64,000 bases of DNA from Petunia secreta (Eukaryota; Streptophyta; Magnoliopsida; Solanales; Solanaceae), in NCBI GenBank assembly GCA_029990175.1, contig JARKIP010000033.1, positions 186,001-250,000 on the forward strand. Reading direction: 5' to 3'. A program made the position numbers and the translations under genes. The notes under the pieces were generated by a model. It saw only the letters and a program-made list of their open reading frames with translations, was not told the origin of the DNA and made no database searches. How positions within the stretch are numbered: position 1 is the stretch's first letter; each line of letters opens with the position of its first letter. Of this stretch, positions 1-9,096 are shown piece by piece.

Positions 1-389
1 CTTCTGATCGACGATGGGAGTACAATCCTATTTTAGTATTTACTTTAAATTAAGTCTTTAGTCTTTTTTTAGGGTATTTACATACTTTTTTCTCATGTTA
101 TAGATTCTCAACCACAACAAATTCAGGCTCCACGCCCCTATTCATCAATAAAACTACTATTTTACTTAGTCAATTTTACAATTACAATTCAGATTCATCT
201 ATGAACCAACTATTCATAGCCCCTGGCAGACCTAAGTTGAAGTAATACACCCATTTTTCGCTACAAAAAGTGGGGTAAACTACTCGCTTAGAGCTAGACG
301 TCTCAGCCACCAGACATTATTCATAAGTTGAACTCGTCAATTCAATAAATTTACACCTACATGTCGGTGGGGATAACCGCTCGCATAGT
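1..389. other. Left flank of the TR-GAG insertion
   Basis: Noncoding AT-rich DNA with no open frame of note. It ends in the target site ACTAG, which is repeated after the TR-GAG at 12801, so this stretch was once contiguous with the DNA starting at 12806. It is probably part of the same older retroelement interior (inference). Confidence 0.5.
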
Positions 390-394
390 ACTAG
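390..394. repeat. Target-site duplication ACTAG, left copy
   Basis: ACTAG lies directly before the TGTTGA start of the 5' LTR. The same five bases follow the 3' LTR at 12801-12805. A 5-bp duplication is the normal product of LTR-retrotransposon integration. Confidence 0.9.
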
Positions 395-1264
395 TGTTGA
401 TACCCAATTTTGTCCTGAAATGCTTAACCTGATTAATTATTTTAACTTAAGGTCAATCTTGAAATTTAAAAGGAATCAATTGTATCTTTAAGAAGAAATG
501 GCTAAATGCTTAAGATGTGGCCTAAATTTAGCCTACGTGTGCAATTACCTCATTTACTTAATTATATTAAAAGGAGGCTAATTTCGTTCTAAGCCTAAAA
601 GTAGCCCGTTTCCGCAAAATATATATTACATACAACACATCCATTTAAGTTTTCAGTTTAAGCCCATTCCCGTTTTCCCTAATTAGCTTAACCCTTCACC
701 CCTAACCCGAATCTAAACCGTAATCCCTTTTCCCCTAATTTAATCAGTTGATTAATCCTTTATTATTATCCAATTATTTATCTAGTTTGTTTTATTTAAT
801 TATCTAACTTCATTTAACCTTTACTTATTCTATTAATTAATCAATTAATCATTATTTCATTATCTATTTAATTAATCTTAAATTGGGTCATTTATTTATC
901 TAAGTATCGGCATAATTAACATCCTATATTATTTTTATTATTTCTATTATCCTTATTTAAAATTAATTTTATATACTTATTATCCTTAACAAATTCGTGA
1001 AAACCGCCGGATTAACAGCATTTAGCGGATTTTAGAAAGTGCTCCCGCTAGGGACCTTCTTTCGAATTTAATAGAACCACTTACCTAGAATCTCTGAATT
1101 TAATTTCTTTTAAATAAAGAATAAAATTGTACTCTTTAGTTAACTTAGGTTCCTAATAATCCTTAAATTAGGTGGCGACTCCAAAGAAACTCTTTGGAGT
1201 CCTATTTTGTTGAAGTCAAATCCCGATGCATACTTGTTATGCATTTTTTTGGGAGGGTTCAACA
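395..1264 (+). repeat. 5' LTR of TR-GAG, internally shortened
   Basis: Begins TGTTGA and ends TTCAACA. Its two ends match the ends of the 3' LTR closely (roughly nine differences over the first 360 bp by eye). It lacks the 2.8-kb middle found in the 3' LTR. The join is near 754, at CAGTTGATT/AATC. The 3' LTR carries ATT at both corresponding positions, so a microhomology deletion in this copy is more likely than an insertion in the other. Confidence 0.85.
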
Positions 1265-1267
1265 GTG

Positions 1268-1285
1268 TGGCGACTCCGCTGGGGA
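1268..1285 (+). other. Primer-binding site, tRNA-Arg type
   Basis: TGGCGACTCCGCTGGGGA lies three bases after the 5' LTR. This sequence is the PBS I associate with Ogre/Tat elements, complementary to a tRNA-Arg 3' end (recalled). Confidence 0.7.
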
Positions 1286-3019
1286 TACGCAAATGGTTCT
1301 AACCAAAAGGCTTTCACGAATTTGTTTGTTTGTATTGTTTGAGTTGTATGCTGATATTAGTATGCGTAGCTTATTTAATAATTATTGAAACTAGCATGAT
1401 TATATCTATCGTTTATTTGCAAGCATGATTAGATTAATCTAATTGATTGATGTGTGTGACGAAAGCATGTCACTACACCCTTATTTGTGCACATGTATAA
1501 ACTGGCATTCCGTTCATACTTCCCCCACTCCTGGGAACCTCTTGTATCTTCACCCCAAATATCCGCGAGGTGCGCCCACGCGCACCCGCACTTTCTTCTA
1601 CTAAAGGACCCTTGTGACGAGTTGGTACACCGGTGGCCATCGTAGGAGTAATTCGACTGCGAGACCGCTTGCCACTCACCTGTTAGCCTCAACCGTTAAC
1701 CCACTCTTAGACGGAGCTTTTAGGAGCATACATGCATTTACACCTTAGTCTGGACCCGGTCCTTGGTACCGCCTCCATAGTTAGGAAACCACCCTTATGT
1801 CAGCGGGTTCTTGAAACCCAACGACAATGCATATTATGTGCTATGTGATAATGAATCCTCAGTCCTAGCCATGTTTTGAGCATAATTAGATTTAGAATTT
1901 TGTCTCCCATTTTTGTCTTTCAGGTAAAAAAATGGAAGAATTTAGATCATAGACAGAATTGCAGTCGGGGAGAAAGTTAGACAGATTTGATTGGTTTGTG
2001 TTTTGGAGATGGTATGGTGTAGTGAGATCTAAGAGGCGAAGCCCCTGGTGTCTTTAAAAGATCAGTGGGGTCCCTCTCGTGAATGGCTTTGCATGTGTGC
2101 AGGCCCATGTTGACTAACCAACAGCAAATTCTTATGGAATGAAGTATGCTTGTCGCATACTAGGAGAGTGAAGCCCCTATGTCTATAAACGACCAATGGG
2201 GTCCCTCCTTGAAGACTAGTGCGGTCTTGGCTACCTAGGAAACTGAGAGGCTTGATTAAAGCTGAGGACCAGTAAGGAGCCCTATGAACAAGGTCTGTGA
2301 GCCTTGCAAAACCTAGGAAGCTGAGAGGCTTGACTAAAGCCGAGGACCAGTGAGGTTTTATTTTGAAAGGCCGATTGGCGCCTTTCATGAGTTGCAGCCT
2401 GGTATTGTGAAGGCAGTTGGAAATCTCACCTCTGGATGTTATGAAATAACTGGGAGTTGTGCTTGGAGGAGCATTGATGTTTGCAAAAGGTATAGAGGTT
2501 TGTTTAAGGTTTTAGGCATTTGGGTTTAGAAATTTGGTGCAGATGTTGTGGAGAGCATGGGCTGTGTTAGAATTTCGAGTTGACACCAACTTTTGGAAGT
2601 TAGTTGGGATAACGGAGAGCTGATTGTTATAAATTATTGTTATTATTTATCGCTTACCCTAAATCTGGATTGCTCAAAACTGGCATGAACTATTTTTCGT
2701 TACCACTTGTTTGCGCGTCTTAGGCCCACCTCTGGCAAAGAGGCACCTTACAGGGTAGGAAACGTTCGCTTTTTCATTTGCGCTCAACTACTTGTGTTTT
2801 CCATATGTCAACTAGTTTAAAATGCAAAGCGCCACGTGATTTGAGTGCAATTTTGCTAATGACATGCAAACTAACATGGTTACTTTTAAACTTTTTCTTT
2901 TGTTTTGTTTATCCCCCAAACAGAGGTTTGATTTGTGCTGATTTAAGCTGGCTGATCACTCTTATTAGACAAGGGAAAAAGACCAATCTACATACTGGTA
3001 CACATTACCACAACTGACA
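1286..3019 (+). other. Untranslated leader of TR-GAG
   Basis: About 1.7 kb without a convincing coding region between PBS and gag. At 2160-2360 there is an imperfect direct repeat containing AGCTGAGGACCAGTAAGGA-like and GAAACTGAGAGGCTTGA-like segments. A pyrimidine tract ending CAG near 2923 could serve as a splice acceptor (inference). Confidence 0.5.
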
Positions 3020-5182
3020 ATGACTGGAATAGATGATGAACCTCGCAATACCGAGAAAAATCTTGCAACTCCTGAATCATCAAGAGGAAATGTCATTATT
3101 GCTCAAGACGAACTGATTCTTGAAATGGCTAAGGAACTACAGATGCTAAAAGATGAATTGGCTGCGGTAAGAGGGCAAACTCTTAAAAACACGCCGCTAC
3201 GTGGGCCCGATGCATCCCACTCTCTAGGTCAAATGGGGCAATCTCTGAACTCAATTGATGGGGTCGCCAATATGAACACACCTTTGAACACCCACAATTC
3301 TCTATAAGCACCAGTCCACCAAAGCAACTTGCCACTTATCCAAGCTCTACCTCCAAATAACGCTCAATCTAGCCAAACAATCAACCGACCACCTCACATC
3401 AACAATACCCATCATACACCCCGCACCCTGCCAATACTTATTATCAGACACACACTCCATATCCATACCAAACCTCCACTTACCAAAATGAACCCATCCC
3501 GCAAGCTTCTACTGAAAATCCATCCGCACCATTAGTCCAAGTGGCGGTATCTGGCGGGCAAGATGTTCCTATTGTGAAAATTGATGATTACACCAATCCT
3601 CCTTATGTAAAGTTTCAAAATGGTGTTAGAAGAGCCGAAAAAGCAGTTGATGGGGGTGAAGATTTGGAGAAAAAGGTACAAGGTTGGGTGATGAGTGCTC
3701 TTAGCAAAGCATCAAAAGGCAAGGACAAGGAAAGTCTAGAATATAAAGACTTGTGTGTTCATCCTAGGATTGAATACCCAGAAGGGTACAAAGTACCAAA
3801 GTTTGTTATGTTTGATGGCAAAGGCAACCCCCGAGCCCATTTGAGAAGGTATTGTGAAACCTTGGGAGTTGGGAAGAATGAGGAGCTCCGTATGAAATCA
3901 TTCATTCATAGTCTTGAAGGCGAGGCTTTAGACTGGTACTCCGAGCAGGATCCCTCAAAATGGATTAACTGGAGGAGTATGGCTCATGACTTCATGGAGC
4001 GTTTTGGTTTCTATGCTGAAATACCATTAGATCGGTTGGCTATCGCAAGGTTTAGGAAGAAGACGACCGAGACTTTTAGGGAATACACGGTACGTTGGAG
4101 GAGTGAGGCAGCCAAAGTTAAGCCTCCCATGAGTGAGGAAGAGTTTGTGGGACATTTTATCGAGACATTGGATGAATTCTACTATGATCGCATGGCATCC
4201 ATGACTAACTCTACTTTTGCCAATCTAGTAAAAATGGGGGAGATGTATGAAGCTGGTTTGAAATCTGGTAGGATCACAAATTTGGCCGCTTTGCAAGCTA
4301 TAGGTAAGGCAATCCAGTCTGAGTCTGGTAATGGCTTTAACAAAAAGAAGAAAGAGGAAGTGGGAGCTGTTGTGGGAGACATCGAGCGTCGACCGGCTGG
4401 AAAGTTGAATTTTGACAATTTGTCTGCTTTTCCCACCTACCAAAGCCCATATTGCCCAAATTACCCAAATCACTACCAGATGCCACCTGTTCCTTATCCG
4501 GTTTACAATGCACAAGCAAATTACTACTAAACCTAGAGCACATGCACCTAATCAATACCCTCGTCAGCCAAATTTTCAAGCACCCCAGAATTACCAGCCT
4601 CGTCCTCCTGTTCGTCCCAATGTGCAAGGGTTTAATCAGAATTACGAAATGAGGGCAACCAAAACCTATACTCCCCTAGCCGAGTCATATGGCCAGCTTT
4701 TTGAGAGATTAAGAAATGCGGGAGTTGTGCAGCCTATCCCTGATAACACCCCAAACCCACCTCCAAAATGGTATGATGCAAATAAGCACTGTGCTTATCA
4801 CTCAGGGGCAGCAAGCCATGATATTGAGAGATGTTATACTTTCAAAGACAAGGTCGAGGGTTTAATCAAAGCAGGCATCATTCAACTCACAGGAACTCAG
4901 CCAAATATGCATGATAATCCTCTTCCCAATCATGGTAACAATGCAGTTAATGTGATTTCTCTTGAGGAAGAGCCAAATCTGAAGGGCACCATAGTCTCTA
5001 TTTATGATGTAAAGATTGATAATATTGCTTCTAAGGTACCTAAGCAAGCACTAACTCTATTGCTAAAGAATGAGGGAACTTTTGGCCTAGGTGGCAACCC
5101 CGCTGAAGGAAAGATGGAAAAGGTTGAGTCTGAGAAGAAGCTGACTAGTGTCATGCTACAGCCTCTTTTACCATTAAACTAG
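3020..5182 (+). pseudogene. gag: Degraded gag of TR-GAG (Tat/Ogre-like)
   Basis: Gag would form the particle that packages the element RNA. The N-terminal part (from ATG 3020 to a stop at 3307) contains a heptad-like acidic stretch. A proline/tyrosine/glutamine-rich linker follows in another frame from about 3376. The core retrotransposon-gag domain is open from there to 4530, with FVMFDGKGNPRAHLRRYCE and a conserved EALDWYSE segment. A -1 frame change near 4515-4540 leads to the C-terminal part (to 5182), which has TYTPLAESYGQLFERLR and a CxxH...HDIERC zinc-finger-like element, typical of Tat/Ogre gag. At least two frame changes separate three good blocks, so the copy is probably inactive. 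No pol follows. Confidence 0.8.
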
Positions 5183-6110
5183 TCATTTGTCCAAGCTCCA
5201 GAAATGGCCATCCAGAATTTGATTGAAGGTGTTGGCAGCCTATTCTTGAATGATGGATTGAAATGCAGCGCAACTATTGAAGATTCTAAGAAAGAGCCCA
5301 CATGTGCAGAATGCTGAACCAAGTGATGTGATGGCTAATTGGACTTGTGGCCCAAAAGAGACTTGATGAATGAACTCGCTATTTTTGTTTTGGCATCACA
5401 GTCAGCTTGAGGCCCTGAACTGTGTTTTGCACTTTGTTTATATTTATGTCTTTCAAATAACTCTTTTAAATCCTGCATGTTTACTTTTATGTTGTATGCC
5501 TCCCTAAATTAGGTTTTGAATAAACAAATGTATTGCATTCCTACCTTATTATTTTTCTATACTTTAATTATTTATGTGCTTTATTATTTGCTTCTGATTA
5601 ATATACTTACTACTGTTTCAAATTAAAACTAACAAAACCTGCTTGAACTTTGCTTGTGATCTATAACGAAACAACTGGACAATTTAAGGATGATGCACTG
5701 GAAAGTTACTCTTTACACTCTTTGAATATTATATTACCCTTAGAGCTTCAAACTGGGGCAGCTTTATTTTCCGGCAATTGGAGCCGAAGCGGTTTATCTA
5801 TACAAATGGAAGTCCTTTATTTGGGAAACTATTCAAGAAGATAAGTTGAAAGATGTTGAATGCGCGAAGAGAAGATTTGAATAGTTTACTTCAAACCGGG
5901 GCAATTGGTGTTGCAGAAGCTCTTTCTTAATAAGAAGCAACATGAAAATTTGCACGAAGTTGGCAATGTCTTTATGTGGAAGAACACCAGTCCTGGCAGA
6001 TATTTATGATCAAGTTTGGCCAAAGGTAGTCAACACAGATGCCGTCAAAAGATACTATGACTGAAGCAACCGCAAGTTAGCATTGATTTTGATGTAATCT
6101 TTGATGTAAT
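5183..6110 (+). other. Noncoding 3' internal region with AACTGGGGCA boxes
   Basis: No coding potential is seen. Boxes AACTGGGGCA (5751-5760) and AACCGGGGCA (5894-5903) start a series that continues at 6536, 6582, 6628 and 8728. The rest is AT-rich. Confidence 0.55.
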
Positions 6111-6112
6111 GC

Positions 6113-6173
6113 GAACTACGCGTAACCTGATTCCCGAGGCGGGATATGTAGGCAATTCATATAGAGTTCGGTT
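6113..6173 (+). other. Two-hairpin module, copy 1
   Basis: GAACTACG is followed by CTGATT. Stem I is TCCC 6132-6135 with GGGA 6141-6144 (5-base loop). The linker is TATGTAGGC. Stem II is AATTC 6154-6158 with GAGTT 6164-6168 (5-base loop, one G.U pair). CGG follows. Confidence 0.7.
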
Positions 6174-6216
6174 GCACTAGCACAGGAATCCCCTATTTCT
6201 TATTTTATGTATTGTT

Positions 6217-6281
6217 GAACTACTTCTGACCTGATTCCTGGAATGACAACAGGATAAGTAGGCAATCCTTATCGGATTCGG
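6217..6281 (+). other. Two-hairpin module, copy 2
   Basis: GAACTACT then CTGAT. Stem I is TCCTG 6236-6240 with CAGGA 6250-6254. The linker is TAAGTAGGC. Stem II is AATCC 6264-6268 with GGATT 6274-6278, five perfect pairs with a 5-base loop, then CGG. Confidence 0.7.
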
Positions 6282-6331
6282 TCAACATATTGTAACACTT
6301 TAGGCTTGTTTATCTTTTGATGATGTAATTT

Positions 6332-6379
6332 CAAACTATGCATCTGGGCAGATGTATAGGCATTCCAATTCGGATTCGG
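6332..6379 (+). other. Two-hairpin module, copy 3 (divergent)
   Basis: AAACTATG then stem I CATCT 6341-6345 with AGATG 6350-6354, linker TATAGGC. Stem II is ATTCC 6362-6366 with GGATT 6372-6376 (one T/T mismatch, 5-base loop), then CGG. A short ATTCGG hexamer run follows to about 6393. Confidence 0.55.
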
Positions 6380-6437
6380 ATTCGGATTCGGATCCATACT
6401 TAGATTGCCATATATCCCAAAAATTTTTATGTAAGCA

Positions 6438-6494
6438 GAACTACGCATAGTCTGATTCCCCTGGAGGGATACGTAGGCGCCCTTAATGGGCTCG
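6438..6494 (+). other. Two-hairpin module, copy 4
   Basis: GAACTACG, then stem I TCCC 6457-6460 with GGGA 6466-6469, linker TACGTAGGC. Stem II is GCCC 6479-6482 with GGGC 6488-6491 (5-base loop), then TCG. Confidence 0.7.
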
Positions 6495-6535
6495 ACTCCA
6501 TAATATTAAAATTTTTAGTTTCCCCTAAAGCAAGC

Positions 6536-6673
6536 AACTGGGGCAAATTTTGCAAGATGAATTGAAGATATGGAAGATAGAAACTGGGGCAAATTTTGTA
6601 AAAAGAGTTCGAAGGCATAAAGATTATAACTGGGGCAGATTTTTGCAAAATTGGTATTGCTTGTCAAAGGATG
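6536..6673 (+). repeat. 46-bp tandem repeat led by AACTGGGGCA
   Basis: Three units start at 6536, 6582 and 6628, exactly 46 bp apart. Each begins AACTGGGGCA followed by AAATTTT or a close variant. A lone sixth box lies at 8728-8737. Confidence 0.65.
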
Positions 6674-7395
6674 AAGTGGCAAAGTTCTAAAAGTATTCAA
6701 GATTAGCATAAGTTGCAAAGACAAAGGACGTTCAGTTTGTTTCAAAATATGTCATGAGTTTGAGTTAAAGCAGAAATTTTTAAATGCATTATAACTTTCG
6801 GTTGCATATCAATGATTATTTGTTTGATATTTAATCAGACTACTTTACTTTGCCTCTATCTTGAAATATTATACAATATTGAGTTCATAAGTCAAGTCTC
6901 TGAGTATAATTTGCAAGCCCAAGTCTAAAGAAGAACGAGGGAGCAGCGACAGCCAGTTCAAGATGAATCATCACAAATCAAACACCCCTCCCCAAAACTA
7001 ACAAAATTTTCTTTGAGAGCAGGAACATGAAAGCTCGCAATGAGAGGATCATTTGCACTATGGATGAACAATTTATTGAACGCGCATCCAAAGTTGCATT
7101 GCAGATTGCGTCGCATTGCCTTTTTCATAACTTAAAGCATTATGCTTTGTCATGAGTTATTGCCGAACAGGCGGCATTTCTACCCCTATGACTTTCATTC
7201 CTAATAGGCGAAAAAGCCGAGTCTTGTTTTGTGTTTTCGAAACTAAGCCAAATAGGGCATCCTTTCCGGATTGTCTCGCCAATTGATTTATCAATGGCTA
7301 TCGCACTGATAACATTTCCACATTACTTTGCTTTGCACTTACTTTGAATTATGTCTTTGCACTTGCTTTAAAATTAACGCCTTGCTTTACTCTTT
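6674..7395 (+). other. Noncoding internal region of TR-GAG
   Basis: AT-rich with no ORF that looks coding and no strong repeat. It leads into the degenerate start of the tandem repeats below. Confidence 0.4.
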
Positions 7396-8540
7396 CAGGT
7401 TGACCATCGGCTACGAGGATTCTCTTTGTTTGACTATCTCGCCTGTTGATTCGCCAAATGGCTCTAGCATTGCTCTACATTCCCGCACTGCTTTTCTTTG
7501 CACTTTCTTTAAATTATGTCGTCGCACTTGCTCTAAAATTGATGCCTTGCTTTACGTTTTTCAGGTTGACCACCAGGCGGGGTTTCTCTCTTGTTGGACT
7601 TTCACGCTTGTTGATTCGTTAAATCGCTTTTGCGTTGCTTTACATTTCACACTAAATTACTTTGCACTTGCTTTCAATTATGCCTTTGCACTTCATTTAT
7701 ATTATGACTTGCTTTACTTTTAGTTTAACAGGTTAACAGGTCAGCCCTGAAACCCTCCTTGCTTTGTGCCGGATCGGATCACCAGCTGATTTATAGACAA
7801 TCAATTCCAAGACCCTCCTTTCTGCGTGCCCGACCGGCTTGCCAGTTGATTTGTCAAGATGCTTAAATTGCCTTGCACTTGCTTTCAATTATGAATTTGC
7901 ACTTGCTTTATATTATGAACCGCTTTATTTTAGCTTAACATGTTAACAGGTCAGCCCCGAGACCCTCCTTGCTTTGTGTCGGACCGAATTGCCAGCTGGT
8001 TTGTCGACAATCAACCCCAAGACCCTCCTTGCTGCGTGCCCGACCGGCTTGCCAGTTGATTTGTCAAGATTGTTCAAATTGGTTTGCACTTGCTTTTAAA
8101 TTTTGCCTTCGCATTTGCTTTGTATTACGTCTTGTTTTACTTTTACCTTAACAGGTCAGCCCCGAGACCCTCCTTGCTTTGTGCCGGACCGGATTGCCAG
8201 CTGATTTGTCTACAATCAACCCCAAGACCCTCCTTGTTGCGTGCCCGACCGGCTTGCCAGTTGATTTGTCAAGATTGTTCAAATTGGTTTGCACTTGCTT
8301 TAAATTATACGTTCACATTTGCTTTGTATCACGTCTTGTTTTACTTTTAGCTGAACAGGTCAGCCCCGAGACCCTCCTTGCTTTGTACCGAACCGGATTG
8401 CCAGCTGATTTGTCGACAATCAACCCCAAGACCCTCCTTGCTTCATGCCCGACCGGCTTGCCAGTTGATTTGTCAAGATTGTTGAAAATGCTTTGCATTA
8501 TGCCTTCGCACTTGCTTTATTGCTTCGCCAGTCGATTGGA
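7396..8540 (+). repeat. Nested tandem repeat (units 163 to 210 bp)
   Basis: Older units start with TTTCAGGTTGACCA near 7396 and 7559. Four later units start with CAGGTCAGCC near 7738, 7948, 8152 and 8356, so the periods are about 210, 204 and 204 bp. Each late unit carries two related half-units of about 62 bp, both with AGACCCTCCTTGCT and a GCCAGNTGATTTGTC core. Because 204 is a multiple of three, a reading frame stays open through parts of it, but nothing shows that it is translated. Confidence 0.8.
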
Positions 8541-8900
8541 AGACAACTTATCAATGATATCGCAACCCGCACTTGCAAATTTGTATCATCAATATTTGCT
8601 CATTTCTTACTTTGATTATCAAAATTTACTAGCAGTTGCTCGCTTACAGTTTGCCGAGATTGTTACAGAATTTTAGCAGCAAGGCAGCAGCATTTGGAGC
8701 ATAACGTGGAACTCTTTCTTAGCAGTGAACTGGGGCAATCGTTGATATGAGCTACACTCGTCAACGAGGATCTGAAGAATTGCACAACAAGCAAATTATA
8801 TCCTAATCTTTTGCTTCGGATTAGGACGTCAGTTTAAATTCTTCCCTATTCGTGTGTCCTCGCCTATCAATCGTGCGAATTTTCGTATCTAAGTGTCATT

Positions 8901-8966
8901 GAACTACATATGGCCTGATTCTCTTTCAATCCGAGATATGTAGGCAACTCGAAAACCGGAGTTCGG
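8901..8966 (+). other. Two-hairpin module, copy 5
   Basis: GAACTACA then CTGAT. Stem I is TCTC 8920-8923 with GAGA 8933-8936 (9-base loop), linker TATGTAGGC. Stem II is AACTC 8946-8950 with GAGTT 8959-8963 (8-base loop), then CGG. It lies 2.4 kb from the tandem copies and about 130 bp before the 3' LTR. Confidence 0.7.
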
Positions 8967-9083
8967 CCATGTCCATAAGCCTCGCACTTAGGTCCGTGGA
9001 ATCGAAGTACTTGGCTTTGTCCAGACAAAATTGGTTTTCCGTCAACTTCTTTACCCTGAAAACTCTTTCATCCTTTTTCGGAT

Positions 9084-9096
9084 AAAGAGGGGTAGC
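9084..9096 (+). other. Polypurine tract of TR-GAG
   Basis: AAAGAGGGGTAGC abuts the TGTTGA start of the 3' LTR. It is the expected plus-strand primer. Confidence 0.85.

Noticed and set aside
1268..1285. PBS sequences (also 38865 and 58731) as tRNA gene fragments
   Set aside because: They are isolated 14 to 18-base matches next to LTRs with no cloverleaf around them.
8179..8676. A 165-codon ORF across the 204-bp repeats
   Set aside because: The frame stays open because the unit length is a multiple of three. It has no start context or domain, and neighbouring units are open in other frames.
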